Source: JAMXLO01 sp963776505
GTDB taxonomy: Bacteria; Pseudomonadota; Alphaproteobacteria; Acetobacterales; Acetobacteraceae
NCBI GenBank assembly: GCA_963776505.1
Contig: CAVZNH010000070.1
Location: 104,274-168,273, forward strand
Length of the DNA: 64,000 bases
Direction: 5' to 3'
In this document: piece by piece, positions 45,849 through 55,390 of the stretch
Numbering within the stretch: position 1 is the first letter of the stretch
Layout of the letters: every line of letters starts with the position of its first letter
Position numbers and translations under genes: made by a program
Notes under the pieces: generated by a model
What the model was told of the DNA's origin: nothing
Database searches by the model: none
What the model saw: only the letters and a program-made list of their open reading frames with translations

Positions 45849-46203
45849 GCCGGACCTCCGATGCGAGCGAATTGACCATGGCCAGATGAGGCGTTAGCCG
45901 CTGCATGTCTGTGAGCCAGGTCTCACTTCCATACTGCCGCGCTGCGACGTCGGACCGCTGCACCACAACATCCCGCGCTACTGCCGCTGCGCCGGCGGCA
46001 GCTTCCTCGACGCCGGCGTCGCTCGGCTTGCGTTCTGAACCCGAGCCGTTGGGTCCACTCTGCGCTCATATCACCAGTCCCGCACATCGAGTTCGGTCTC
46101 AGGCAGCCCGTTCACCTCCCTGGCCTCCCGCCCTCCAGGCCCACCTTGCCGGCACGGCTGCTCGGCAGCAGGCTGCGCAAAACCGACACCGAGGACCGCG
46201 TCC
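45849..46203. other. 355-base gap with a possible broken small gene
   Basis: On the minus strand one frame reads a protein-like stretch (RDVVVQRSDVAARQYGSETW, then LTDMQRLTPHLAMVNSLASE) leading up to the gene at 45848. An ATG at 46071 is in a neighbouring frame. A small upstream gene with an indel is possible, but no start and stop fit together. Otherwise nothing is seen. Confidence 0.3.
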
Positions 46204-47391
46204 ATGCTGTTCGAGCTTCCGTCCGCCGCACGGGAACTGCAATCAGTGGCGCGCGACGTCGCTGACTCTGTGATCGCGCCACGCACAGCCGAGGTGGACC
46301 GCGCCGAAGCCTACCCCTGGGACAACGTCGCAGCCCTGCGCGATGCGGGTCTGCTCGGCTACACCATCCCGCGCGAATACGGCGGCGCCGGCGGCAGCTT
46401 CCTCGACGCGGTCGTCATCATCGAGGAAATGGCGCGCGTCTGCGGCGTCACCGGCCGCATCGCGGTCGAGACCAACATGGGCGCTATCTCCGCCGTCATG
46501 CAGTACGGCAGCGAGGCGCAGAAACGGCTTGCCGCGCGGCTCGTGCTGGACGGCGACAAGCCGGCGATCTGCATCACCGAACCCGACGCCGGTTCCGCCG
46601 CCACCGACATGACCACGCGCGCCGATCGCCGCAACGGCTACTGGCTGCTCAACGGCCGCAAGCACTGGATCACCGGCGGCGGCGTCTCGAAGCTGCACCT
46701 GATCTTCGCCCGCGTGTTCGACGAGGGCGGTCGCGCGCGCGGCATCGGCGGCTTTCTCGCCATTCGCGACCAGGCGCCGGGCTTGGTGATCGGCAAGCGT
46801 GAACCCACCATGGGCCTGCGCGGCATTCCAGAAACCGAGATCCGCTTCGAGAACCTCGAAATTCCTGACGAGATGGTGTTGCAGTCACCGGAAGGCCGGC
46901 TGCACGGCTTCGCCGACCTGATGAACGCCTACAACAGCCAACGCGTCGGTGCCGCGACGGTGGCGCTCGGCCTCGCCCAGGGCGCATTCGAGGCGGCCAC
47001 CGCCTTCGCCAAGGAGCGCCACCAGTTCGGCCGGCCGATCGGCGAATTCCAGGGCCTGCAATGGATGCTCGCCGACATGGCGATCCAGCTCAACGCGGCG
47101 CGTCTTGCGGTGTATCGCGCCGCGGCCAGCGCCGATCCGTTCCCCGATCCCCTGCTCGCCGCGCAGGCCAAGGTGTTCGCCTCCGAAATGGCCATCAAGG
47201 TCACCAACGACGCTCTCCAGATGTTCGGCGCGCGCGGCTACTCGCGCGACTACCCGATGGAACGCATGGCACGCGATGCGCGCATGTTCACCATCGGCGG
47301 CGGCACCGCGCAGGTGCTGCGCAACTTCGTCGCCGGCCGCGTCCTTGGGTGGAAGCTGCCGCAGACCCGCGACGGCTACGTGGAGCGCTAA
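46204..47391 (+). CDS. Acyl-CoA dehydrogenase family protein
   Basis: A 395-residue flavoenzyme. Typical segments are LLGYTIPREYGGAGGSFLDAV, the FAD loop ICITEPDAGSAATDM, KHWITGGGVSKLHLIF, and KERHQFGRPIGEFQGLQWMLADM. In the C-terminal loop the usual IYEGT is IGGGT (MFTIGGGTAQVLRN), so the common catalytic Glu is not there; the base may lie elsewhere or the reaction may differ. It is monocistronic and converges on tmk with a four-base overlap. Confidence 0.9.
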   Translation: MLFELPSAARELQSVARDVADSVIAPRTAEVDRAEAYPWDNVAALRDAGLLGYTIPREYGGAGGSFLDAVVIIEEMARVCGVTGRIAVETNMGAISAVMQYGSEAQKRLAARLVLDGDKPAICITEPDAGSAATDMTTRADRRNGYWLLNGRKHWITGGGVSKLHLIFARVFDEGGRARGIGGFLAIRDQAPGLVIGKREPTMGLRGIPETEIRFENLEIPDEMVLQSPEGRLHGFADLMNAYNSQRVGAATVALGLAQGAFEAATAFAKERHQFGRPIGEFQGLQWMLADMAIQLNAARLAVYRAAASADPFPDPLLAAQAKVFASEMAIKVTNDALQMFGARGYSRDYPMERMARDARMFTIGGGTAQVLRNFVAGRVLGWKLPQTRDGYVER

Positions 47392-48014
47392 TTCGGCAGC
47401 GCCAGCCGCGCGCGCAGCGCCTGCATGATGGCGGCGTGCACCGCGTCGATGGGGCCATCCGCTGCGATCAGCACGCAGCGTTCCGCTGCCGCCGCGGCGA
47501 TGTCGCGAAAGCCCTGGTTCACCCGAGCATGGAACAGCGCGTCGAGCTTCTCATACCGATCGGCATCGGCGCCGCGCTCCAACTGCCGCGCAACCGCCAC
47601 CGCATCGCTCACATCCAGCACCAGCGTAACGTCGGGAACGATGCCGAGCAGCCCGGTCAGCGTCGCGATCGCGGCGCGGTCAGCACCAAGGCCGTAGCCC
47701 TGATACGCCATTGTCGAATCGAAGAACCGATCGCAGACCACCCACATCCCGGCCGCCAGCGCCGGCCCGATCGTCTTCTCCACATGTTCGGCCCGAGCGG
47801 CGAAGTGCAGCAGCATCTCAGCCGACGCGGACCAGTCCACCGCATCGCCGAGCAGGAGGTTGCGCAGAAACTCCGCGCCCGGCGCACCGCCAGGCTCGCG
47901 CGTCCGCAGCACCGGCAGACCAAGCTGCACCAGCGCATCCGCCAGCAGCCGAGCCTGAGTGGACTTGCCGGCGCCCTCGCCGCCCTCCAGCGTTATGAAC
48001 CGGCCCGAGGTCAT
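47388..48014 (-). CDS. tmk: Thymidylate kinase
   Basis: Phosphorylates dTMP to dTDP. The protein has 208 residues: P-loop ITLEGGEGAGKSTQARLL, TREPGGAPGAEFLRNLLL, the DR(Y/F) motif VCDRFFDSTMAYQGYG, and the LID region with ARQLERGADADRYEKLD. It follows the DD-carboxypeptidase gene, as is usual in related alphaproteobacteria. Confidence 0.95.
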   Translation of the reverse strand: MTSGRFITLEGGEGAGKSTQARLLADALVQLGLPVLRTREPGGAPGAEFLRNLLLGDAVDWSASAEMLLHFAARAEHVEKTIGPALAAGMWVVCDRFFDSTMAYQGYGLGADRAAIATLTGLLGIVPDVTLVLDVSDAVAVARQLERGADADRYEKLDALFHARVNQGFRDIAAAAAERCVLIAADGPIDAVHAAIMQALRARLALPN

Positions 48015-48026
48015 CCAGCCCTGCTT

Positions 48027-48072
48027 CTGTCATTGCGAGGAGCGCAGCGACGAAGCAGTCTCCATCGAGACC
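48027..48072. repeat. Dispersed palindromic repeat (cattgcgag type), copy 1
   Basis: The segment gtcattgcgaggagcgcagc and the following gacgaagcagtctcc match one half of the longer elements at 52757 and 57869. It lies between the DD-carboxypeptidase stop and the tmk start. Confidence 0.75.
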
Positions 48073-48078
48073 GCTTCA

Positions 48079-49296
48079 CTATCCGCCCGTCACATAATGC
48101 GACAGCACCGCGATGGCGCGACCAGGCAGGCTGAGTTTCGCGATGTCATCGCCAGCAAGCAGAGGCACCTCCATATTCGGCACGCCCTGCCCCGTCACCA
48201 TGAGCTTGCCCAGCGTCGTTCCCTTCGCCACTGGCGCGCGAATCGGCGAGTCGTAGCTCACCTTCACCGACGCATTCTTCCGCCAGTTGCGCGGCATCGT
48301 GACGATCAGGTCGCGCCCGCCGACCAGAGCCACGGTCGGCCTGGTGCCAAGCCACACCGGCACGCGCTCGATCACGTCGCCTGCGGCAAACAACGTCACG
48401 TCCTCGAAGTTAGCGAACGCCCAGTCCATCAGCCGCTCGCCCTCCTCGGCGCGCTGGTGCATGGACTCAAGCCCGTTCAGCACCACAATGACCCGCCGGT
48501 CGCCACGCTTGCCGCTCGCCGCCAGACCATAGCCGCCCGCCTCGGTGTGGCCGGTCTTCAGCCCGTCGGCCGTCCCCTTCTGCACCAGCGGATTGCGGTT
48601 CCCTTGCTCGATATTGTTGTACTTGAACGTCTTCTCTGCGTCGTAGTGATAGTATTCGGGGAAATCGAGGATGATGCGCCGCGCCAACGTCGCGATGTCG
48701 CGGCAGCTCATGTGTTGCTCCGGATCAGGCCAGCCGGTGGAATTCTTGAAAAACGAATTGGTCAGCCCGAGTTCCTTCGCCTTCTGGTTCATCAGTTCGG
48801 CAAATTGCTCCTCCGATCCCGCGATCGCCTCGGCAAACACGATGCAGGCGTCATTGCCCGACTGCACGATTACGCCGCGGATCAGATCCTCCACCCGGAC
48901 CTGCGTGCCGAGCTGAACGAACATCTTCGAACCGCCCATCCGCCACGCCCGCTCGCTCACCGCCAGCTCGTCGTCGAGCTTCAGCTTCCCCTGCTTCAGC
49001 CGTTCGTAGACCAGGTAGATCGTCATCAGCTTGGTCATCGACGAAGGCGGCATCTGGGTATCCGCGTCCTTCTCCAGCAGCGTGGCACCGGTGGCGAAAT
49101 CCATGACGAATGCCCAGCGCGCCGCGGTATCCACCGGACCGAGTGGCGTGTCGGCCGGACTGCCAGCCGCCATATCCTTCTTCCCGCCATGCGCGCCCGA
49201 CTTCTGCTGCGCCGGGTGACGTGGCTGCGCGGCGGCGGGAAGTGCACCGCCGATGAAGATCGCTGATGTCAACAGGGTTTCCCGGCGCGTGAGCAT
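48079..49296 (-). CDS. D-alanyl-D-alanine carboxypeptidase (PBP5/6-like)
   Basis: Trims the terminal D-Ala of peptidoglycan stems. The protein has 405 residues with a signal peptide (TRRETLLTSAIFIGGALPAAA). Penicillin-binding motifs are SMTK in MPPSSMTKLMTIYL, SGN in VQSGNDACIV and KTG in DGLKTGHTEAGG. A C-terminal beta domain follows. Situated between rlpA and tmk. Confidence 0.95.
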   Translation of the reverse strand: MLTRRETLLTSAIFIGGALPAAAQPRHPAQQKSGAHGGKKDMAAGSPADTPLGPVDTAARWAFVMDFATGATLLEKDADTQMPPSSMTKLMTIYLVYERLKQGKLKLDDELAVSERAWRMGGSKMFVQLGTQVRVEDLIRGVIVQSGNDACIVFAEAIAGSEEQFAELMNQKAKELGLTNSFFKNSTGWPDPEQHMSCRDIATLARRIILDFPEYYHYDAEKTFKYNNIEQGNRNPLVQKGTADGLKTGHTEAGGYGLAASGKRGDRRVIVVLNGLESMHQRAEEGERLMDWAFANFEDVTLFAAGDVIERVPVWLGTRPTVALVGGRDLIVTMPRNWRKNASVKVSYDSPIRAPVAKGTTLGKLMVTGQGVPNMEVPLLAGDDIAKLSLPGRAIAVLSHYVTGG

Positions 49297-49309
49297 GGCG
49301 ACTCAACTC

Positions 49310-50176
49310 CTATTCCACCACGATCCGCGCATCGGTTACTCCTGACTGGAGCGCCTGGTCCAGCACCATATCGGCCTGCTGGACGGTCGATAGCGGACCA
49401 ACGATCACCAGATGCGTCTGCACCCGCCCCTCGCGCGTGCTCACGATGCGTGCGCCCAGACCGGCAACGCGTCCGCGTTGCATGTTGGCGTTTGCGTAGC
49501 CCTGGAATTTACCGAGTCGCACGAACAGTTCGCCGGGATCGGGCGCTCCCTGCTCCACCGCCTCGGGCAACCGCAACGCCGGAGCGGCGCCGGATGGTTC
49601 ATTCTGCTGAGACGCAACCTCGGTCGGAGCACCCATCGGCGCGACACTGCCGATCGGCGGCAGATCGCTCTGTCTCACCTTGCCGAGTGGTGCCGTCACA
49701 ATTTGCAACTTCGGCGTTCCCGGCACAGCGTCGACCGCGGCATAACTCTCCGCCGCCAGCACCTCGAGGCGCACGCGCACCGCGTTGTCATCCGCGAAGC
49801 GCAGCAGCGACGCGGTACGACGCGTCACCTCGATCAGCCGATGCGGCGTTGCCGGCCCGCGGTCATTGATGCGCACGACCACCGCCAGGCCGTTCTCCAG
49901 GTTGGTCAGCCGCGCGATCGCGGGAAGCTGCAGCGTCTGGTGCGCCGCAGCCAGCGCCGTCTGGTCGAACGCCTCGCCATCCGTGGTTAGCTCCGCATGG
50001 CCTGGCGGATACACCATCGCGAGCCCGGTCTGCTGACCTTCGTAACTCTCGCGCGGATAATACCAGGCGCCCCCAGCCTGATACGGCGCACCAAGCACAT
50101 AGTGTGGACTGACCGGGACTGGCTTCTGACAGGACCCCGCAAGCAGTGCCAGCGGCAGAGCAAACGCCAGCCTCAC
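49310..50176 (-). CDS. rlpA: RlpA-like septal lytic transglycosylase lipoprotein with SPOR domain
   Basis: A 288-residue protein with lipobox LLAGSC (Cys 16), a double-psi beta-barrel with GLAMVYPPGHAELTTDGEAFD, AAHQTLQLPAIARLTNLENG, VVRINDRGPATPHRLIEVTRR, and a C-terminal SPOR domain (ELFVRLGKFQGYANANMQ and HLVIVGPLSTVQQADMVL) that binds denuded septal glycan. The start overlaps the upstream transglycosylase stop by four bases. Confidence 0.9.
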   Translation of the reverse strand: MRLAFALPLALLAGSCQKPVPVSPHYVLGAPYQAGGAWYYPRESYEGQQTGLAMVYPPGHAELTTDGEAFDQTALAAAHQTLQLPAIARLTNLENGLAVVVRINDRGPATPHRLIEVTRRTASLLRFADDNAVRVRLEVLAAESYAAVDAVPGTPKLQIVTAPLGKVRQSDLPPIGSVAPMGAPTEVASQQNEPSGAAPALRLPEAVEQGAPDPGELFVRLGKFQGYANANMQRGRVAGLGARIVSTREGRVQTHLVIVGPLSTVQQADMVLDQALQSGVTDARIVVE

Positions 50177-51141
50177 GCGACCACAGCATCCCCGAGCAGC
50201 CCGACCACCAGCGCATAGTAGTCGGAGGGATTGTAGCGACGGATCGCGGCGAAGTTCGCGTAAACCAGAAACGCCTCACCGCCGGCCCCGTCCGGCAGCA
50301 GCACGGCGCCCGGTACATCGCCGCGCGGCAATGGCCGGCCACCCGCCGCGCGCACGCCGAGCCGCGCCCATTCGCCGACCGGCCTGCGGTTTTCCCGCCC
50401 GGCCGCGGACTGGTCAAAATTCGCCGGCACGGTGATCGCCTGCCCCCACGGCTCGCCACCGCGCCATCCCGACTGCGCGAGGTAATTGGCGATCGAGCCG
50501 AGTACGTCAGGCCTGCTGGTCCATATGTCGCGGCGGCCGTGTCCCTCGAAGTCCACCGCATAGCGCAGATAGGACGACGGCATGAACTGCGGCTGCCCCA
50601 TCGCGCCGGCATACGAGCCAAGCATGTGCGCCGGCGTCACGTCGCCATGGTCGAGAATACGCAGCGCGGCAATGAGCTCGCCGCGGAAGAAGCCAGCGCG
50701 CCGGCCTTCCCAACCGAGCGTCGCCAAAGCCTCGACAACATGGAAGTCGCCCATCCCGGTGCCGAAACTCGATTCGAGTCCCCAGATGCCGGTGATCACA
50801 CCGGGGTCGACCGCGAATCGGTCGCGCACGCGCGCCAGCAGCGCGCGGTTCTGCTGGAATGCGGCGCGACCATTGGTGATGCGCTGGTCGTTGATCAGCA
50901 GCGCGCGATACTGCGCCCAGGTCATGGTGAATTCGGGTTGATGCCGGTCGCGCTCCAGCACCTTCTGGTTCGGCTGTACCCCAGCAAATGCACGCTCCAG
51001 CGTCGCGGACGATATGCCGGCACGGCGCGCCTCGGCGCGAAAGCCGGCGAGGAAACCCTGGAAGCTATCCGGCGCGGCAACGGCGGGCGTGGCAAGGACG
51101 GCGGGAATCGAAGCAGCCAATAGCGATCGTCGGCTCAGCAT
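50173..51141 (-). CDS. mltB: Lytic murein transglycosylase, MltB family
   Basis: A 322-residue protein with a Tat-like signal (LSRRSLLAASIPAVLATPAVA). The catalytic Glu is in GVITGIWGLESSFGTGMGDF, followed by SYAGAMGQPQFMPSSYLRYAVDFEGHGRRDIW, the standard MltB segment. It cleaves glycan strands to 1,6-anhydro-muropeptides. First gene of the mltB-rlpA-carboxypeptidase-tmk block. Confidence 0.93.
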   Translation of the reverse strand: MLSRRSLLAASIPAVLATPAVAAPDSFQGFLAGFRAEARRAGISSATLERAFAGVQPNQKVLERDRHQPEFTMTWAQYRALLINDQRITNGRAAFQQNRALLARVRDRFAVDPGVITGIWGLESSFGTGMGDFHVVEALATLGWEGRRAGFFRGELIAALRILDHGDVTPAHMLGSYAGAMGQPQFMPSSYLRYAVDFEGHGRRDIWTSRPDVLGSIANYLAQSGWRGGEPWGQAITVPANFDQSAAGRENRRPVGEWARLGVRAAGGRPLPRGDVPGAVLLPDGAGGEAFLVYANFAAIRRYNPSDYYALVVGLLGDAVVA

Positions 51142-51204
51142 GCGATTCTGTCTGCCACGGTCACGCGCGCCGAGGCAACAAACTCAGCGAGAGGGAAACG
51201 TTAA

Positions 51205-52181
51205 ATGCCGATAACCACACGCCTCACCGAGCGCCTCGGCGTGCGCCACCCGATTCTGCTGGCCCCGATGGACGTCGTGGCAGATGGGCGCCTCGCCGCC
51301 GCGGTCAGCCATGCCGGTGGCTTCGGCATCATCGGCGGCGGCTACGGTGACGCGGCGTGGCTGACGCGAGAGATGGACGCCGCGGGCGACGCGCGGGTCG
51401 GTGTCGGCTTCATCACCTGGAGCCTGTCCCGCCAGCCGCATTTGCTCGACCTGGTGCTGGAGCGCCGGCCACCCGCCGTCATGCTCTCGTTCGGCGAGGT
51501 CCAGCCGCACGCCGGCAGAATCAAGGCGGCCGGCGCGTTGCTGCTGTGCCAGGTGCAGACGGTCGATCAGGCGCGTCAGGTGATCGCGCACGGTGCCGAT
51601 GTGCTGATCGCGCAGGGCGCGGAGGCAGGCGGCCACGGCATGTCGCGCGGCACGCTCGCGCTGGTGCCGGCAGTGGTCGATGTCGCGGGCGACATCCCGG
51701 TCGCCGCGGCGGGCGGCATCGCGGACGGCCGCGGGCTCGCCGCGGCACTGATGCTGGGTGCCGATGGCGTGCTGATAGGCACGCGGTTCTACGCTTCGCA
51801 GGAGGCTGCGGCGCTAGCCACCGCAAAGGACCGTCTCGTGGCGGCAAGCGGCGATGCGACGATCCGCAGTGTCCTGTTCGACATCGTCCGCCGCAATGTC
51901 TGGCCCGCGCCCTATACCGGTCGCGTCCTGGCGAACAGCTTCACCGAACGTTGGCGCGGTCGCGAGCTCGATCTGCTGCAGCGCCAGGCCGAAGAGGCGG
52001 CGCGCTACGACGCCGCGCGCGAGCCGGCGACTTCGACACCGCGGCAGTGATCGCCGGCGAGGCGGTAGACCTAATCAGCGACATCCCACCCGCCAGCGAA
52101 ATAGTGGAGCGTGTCGCGACGGAGGCCGAGGCACTGTTGGTGCGCGCCTCCAATCGGTATCAGATAACGCGGCGGGCGTAA
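51205..52181 (+). CDS. Nitronate monooxygenase-like FMN enzyme (one frameshift)
   Basis: A 2-nitropropane dioxygenase-type TIM barrel. It starts RLGVRHPILLAPMDVVADGR and has SHAGGFGIIGGG, ADVLIAQGAEAGGHGMSRG with the catalytic His, VAAAGGIADGRGLAAALMLGADGV and IGTRF. The frame breaks near 52032 where one G seems missing from a GGG; the tail then reads FDTAAVIAGEAVDLISDIPP. Joined, it has about 325 residues. Divergent from mltB. Confidence 0.88.
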
Positions 52182-52226
52182 GGGGTGGACCGCCGTCCCG
52201 TCTAACCAACAAGAAAGGAGAAAGCG

Positions 52227-52601
52227 ATGCTTCAAATCAGATCGGCCCTGGTTCTTCTGGCTGCGTTCGCCGCAGTGTCGGCGTGTGCAGCCCAGGTGCA
52301 GAACAAGGAGGACATGCTGGCGGCCTCAGGCTTCACGCTGGTGCCGGCGAACACGCCTGCGCGTCAGGCTTCGCTGTCGTCGCTGCCGCCGCATAAATTC
52401 GTCCACCAGGTGCGCAACAACGTCGTGGTCTATACCTACGCCGACCCGACAATCTGCGACTGCCTGTATGTTGGCAATCAGGCTGCATACGACCGCTACC
52501 GCCAGGATGTGTTCGTGAAGCACATAGCCGACGAGCAGCAGATGACCGCCCAGATCAACGAGATGAATTGGGGGCCTTGGGGTCCGGGCTGGTACTACTA
52601 G
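52227..52601 (+). CDS. Small conserved lipoprotein
   Basis: A 124-residue protein with a signal peptide and lipobox (LLAAFAAVSAC, Cys about 20). The mature part has LPPHKFVHQVRNNVVVYTYADPTICDCLYVGNQAAYDRY and a Trp/Gly-rich end (MNWGPWGPGWYY). I recognise this as a recurrent uncharacterised alphaproteobacterial lipoprotein; the C-x-C pair may matter. GGAGAAAG precedes the ATG. Confidence 0.75.
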   Translation: MLQIRSALVLLAAFAAVSACAAQVQNKEDMLAASGFTLVPANTPARQASLSSLPPHKFVHQVRNNVVVYTYADPTICDCLYVGNQAAYDRYRQDVFVKHIADEQQMTAQINEMNWGPWGPGWYY

Positions 52602-52690
52602 AAGCATGGAACAGACGAAACATGTGTCCCGTCATTGCGAGTTCCACACCCGCCTGGCGGCGGACCCGCGCTGGATGAACCAGTACCGTC

Positions 52691-52714
52691 ATGGCCGGCC
52701 TTGAGGCCGGCCAT
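52691..52714 (+). terminator. Perfect 10-bp inverted repeat after the lipoprotein gene
   Basis: Arms ATGGCCGGCC and GGCCGGCCAT flank a TTGA loop, 90 bases after the lipoprotein stop. No T-run follows. Likely a transcript-end or repeat-derived hairpin. The 324-base gap 52602-52925 holds only this and the neighbouring repeat. Confidence 0.55.
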
Positions 52715-52756
52715 CCACGTCTTCCCTTGATGCGCACCCTCTCATGGTTTCTTGTT

Positions 52757-52857
52757 AGGAGCACAGCGACCCGAAGCAATCCCCATCATAGGTTCGCCTG
52801 ATCGAACGAGATTGCTTCCCGGATCGCGTCCGGGACCGCTTCGCTTCTCGCAATGAC
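52757..52857. repeat. Dispersed palindromic repeat (cattgcgag type), copy 2
   Basis: It contains cgagattgcttcccggatcg, the segment cgtccgggaccgcttcgc, and a tctcgcaatgac end, matching the element at 57869; a related gtcattgcgag fragment lies at 52631. Confidence 0.8.
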
Positions 52858-52925
52858 AATGCCGGCGTGACTCGCGCTTCAAGGATAATGGGTACTAGCC
52901 GAAAGACATGTGGAAGGATAAGCCC

Positions 52926-53976
52926 ATGCCACGTTCAGCTTCCAACGGCCTGGATCGGCGTAGCCTCCTCGCCTCGCTCGCCACACTCCCGGCATGGCCC
53001 AGCTTAATCGGCACCGCGGCGGCACAAGCGCAGACCGCCCCGCTAGCCTCCTGGAATGACGGACCTGCACGCCGCGCGATCCTCGAATTCGTCCGAGTGA
53101 CAACCGACCAGGCGAGCCCCGGCTTCGTGCCGCCGGAAGAGCGCATCGCGACGTTCGATCAGGACGGAACGCTTTGGGTCGAGCAACCGGCATACTCGCA
53201 ACTGATCTACTGCTTCGATCGGGTGCCGGCGCTGGTCAAGGCAAAACCCGAGCTGGCCAATGTCGAGCCGTTCAAGACCGTGCTGTCCGGCAACCGGGAA
53301 CGCAATCGCAAAACTCCCGATGGACGACCTGGAGAAGATCGCTGTCGCGACACTCACCGGAATGTCCGTGGGCGAATTCGAAGCACAGGTGAAGGCATGG
53401 CTCGCGACCGCTCGGCATCCTCGCTGGCAGCGGCCATACACCGAACTCAGCTACCAGCCGATGCAGGAGGTGCTGCAATACCTGCGCGCCAATGGCTACA
53501 AGACCTACATCGTCACCGGCGGCGGCCAGGCCTTCGTGCGGGTCTTCGCCGAACAGCTCTACGGCATCCCGCCCGAGCAGGTTGTCGGCACCATGGCTGG
53601 CGTCTCCTTTGGCTACGGCAAAGATGGCAAGCCGGTCCTGACCAAGGATCCGAAGCTGTTGCTGAACGACGATCACGCCGGCAAGCCCGAGGGCATTTAC
53701 CTGATGATCGGTCGCCGGCCCCGTGCGGCGTTCGGCAACTCGATCGGCGACCAGCAGATGCTGGAATACACCAAAGGCGGCGACGGTGCGCGGCTTTCCA
53801 TGCTCGTGCTGCACGACGACGCGCAGCGCGAATATGCCTACGGGCCAGCCAACGGCCTGCCGGACAGCAAGGTCGGAACCTTCACCCAGGCGCTCTACGA
53901 CGAGGCGAAGAGCCAGGGCTGGCCTGTCATCAGCATGAAGAACGACTGGAAGCGGATATTCTCGTTCGAACAGTGA
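52926..53976 (+). CDS. Exported HAD-family hydrolase (one frameshift)
   Basis: A Tat-type signal (LDRRSLLASLATLPAW, AAAQA) precedes a HAD domain with motif I IATFDQDGTLWVEQP, motif II Thr in YIVTGGGQAF, Lys in GKPVLTKDPK, and motif III in AFGNSIGDQQML. The frame breaks near 53310 (net +1) between SGNRE and AIAKLPMDDLEK. Joined, it has about 349 residues. Probably a periplasmic phosphatase; the substrate is unknown. AAGGA precedes the ATG at 52926. Confidence 0.85.
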
Positions 53977-54012
53977 CGCCAGTCGTTCTGCTGCGATGGC
54001 TGAGTAGCGTTG

Positions 54013-55377
54013 CTACGCGGCCGCGCGTGCCACGTCGCCGGCGTCGGCCATGCCTTCGACCGACCAGCATTGATCCACCAGCCGCTGAGTTCGCGCCGCG
54101 CCTATGATCGGCTGAGCGAGGTCGGTGAACTTGTCGGTCAACTTTGCGTCGGTCATCGGATTGCTTGCGCTGCCGGTGCAGTGATCGATGCGGCAGGTAT
54201 GGCTGCGACCATCCTTAAGCGTGATGGTCACGACCGTCGCATCCGCAGCAATGGCGGGATCGCCAACCGCCTCCACCTTGTCCTGAAACGCCATGATCGC
54301 CGGATCCTGCACCGTCGGGTCCTGCAATTCTTCGATGCGCGCCACACCGCGGATGAGGGCCGCCGCCGTCCAGTGGTATAGGCTGACATGGGCCTGCAGC
54401 TCGTTCTGCGGATTGCGCCGGTCGCATAACGCCATCGCACCAGGCGAGGCCTGGATGCGCACTGTGTTCACCTGTTCCGGGTCGATCGCGCGCTTCTGGC
54501 GCAATTGCAGACAGGCATCGATGATCGGGTGGATCACGATCCCGCACGGATACGGCTTGTAGGTATTGCGCAGGATCTCGAAGCGCTCGCCGAGCCCATC
54601 GACCAACGACGGCACGTGCGGCGTCTCAGCGAACACCTCAAGGAATCCGTAGCGACCTTCCAGCGCCGCCGGCGAGGCAGTGAAGGCGCGTTCGGCCATG
54701 ACAGCCGCGCGCAATCCGGTCTGCGCGCCTTGCGCCGGCATCAGTGATGACACCATCGTTGCATGCATCACGCGGAACCCAGCCGCCTGCGACAGGGCAA
54801 TGCCGATGGCGTATTGCAGCCGTGTCGCATCGAGATTCAGCAATTTTGCTGCCGCGACCGCGGCGCCGATGCCGGCAGTGATGCCGGTCTGTGACCACGC
54901 GACCGTCCCGCGCGCCGGCGGCACCGAGATTGCCTTCGACAACCGGCACGACATCTCGATGCCAAGCGCGACGGCGAACAGCAGGTCGGCGCCGCTGACC
55001 GGCCGCCGCTCTGCCAATGCCAGCGCCGCTGTGGCGACCGGACCCGCAGGATGCACCACCGCCTCGGCGTGCGTGTCGTCGTACGAGTAGATGCTGGACG
55101 CCAGGCAATTGATCAGGCAGGCGTGCAGCGCGTCGGCCCTGTGGCCGCGGCCGATCACGGTTGCATGCGGGTCGCCGCTGTATTCGCCCAGCGTCGTGTC
55201 GGCCAGCTCTACCACCTCATGCCGCGCGCCGCCCACAGTGCAGCCAACGATGTTGACGAACGAGCGCAGAGCTTCGTGCCGCACGTCCACTGGCAGGTCG
55301 GTCCAGCGCGCCGAAACAAGATAATCGGTCAGCCGTGCGGTGATCTTGCCGGGCGTATTGATGAATGCGTTGGGCAT
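54013..55377 (-). CDS. MmgE/PrpD-family protein
   Basis: A 454-residue member of the 2-methylcitrate dehydratase / cis-aconitate decarboxylase family. It has IVGCTVGGARHEVVELADT, INCLASSIYSYDDTHAEAVVHPAGPVATAALALAE with the conserved D-D-T and HP residues, and YKPYPCGIVIHPIIDACLQL. It lies directly downstream of an SDR gene and probably shares its pathway. Exact substrate unknown. Confidence 0.9.
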   Translation of the reverse strand: MPNAFINTPGKITARLTDYLVSARWTDLPVDVRHEALRSFVNIVGCTVGGARHEVVELADTTLGEYSGDPHATVIGRGHRADALHACLINCLASSIYSYDDTHAEAVVHPAGPVATAALALAERRPVSGADLLFAVALGIEMSCRLSKAISVPPARGTVAWSQTGITAGIGAAVAAAKLLNLDATRLQYAIGIALSQAAGFRVMHATMVSSLMPAQGAQTGLRAAVMAERAFTASPAALEGRYGFLEVFAETPHVPSLVDGLGERFEILRNTYKPYPCGIVIHPIIDACLQLRQKRAIDPEQVNTVRIQASPGAMALCDRRNPQNELQAHVSLYHWTAAALIRGVARIEELQDPTVQDPAIMAFQDKVEAVGDPAIAADATVVTITLKDGRSHTCRIDHCTGSASNPMTDAKLTDKFTDLAQPIIGAARTQRLVDQCWSVEGMADAGDVARAAA

Positions 55378-55390
55378 GAGAAGCTCCTGG

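Noticed and set aside
45499..45966. 155-codon minus-strand frame starting upstream of 45848
   Set aside because: Most of it overlaps the gene at 44763-45848 in another frame and is Arg-rich; only its first 40 residues look protein-like.
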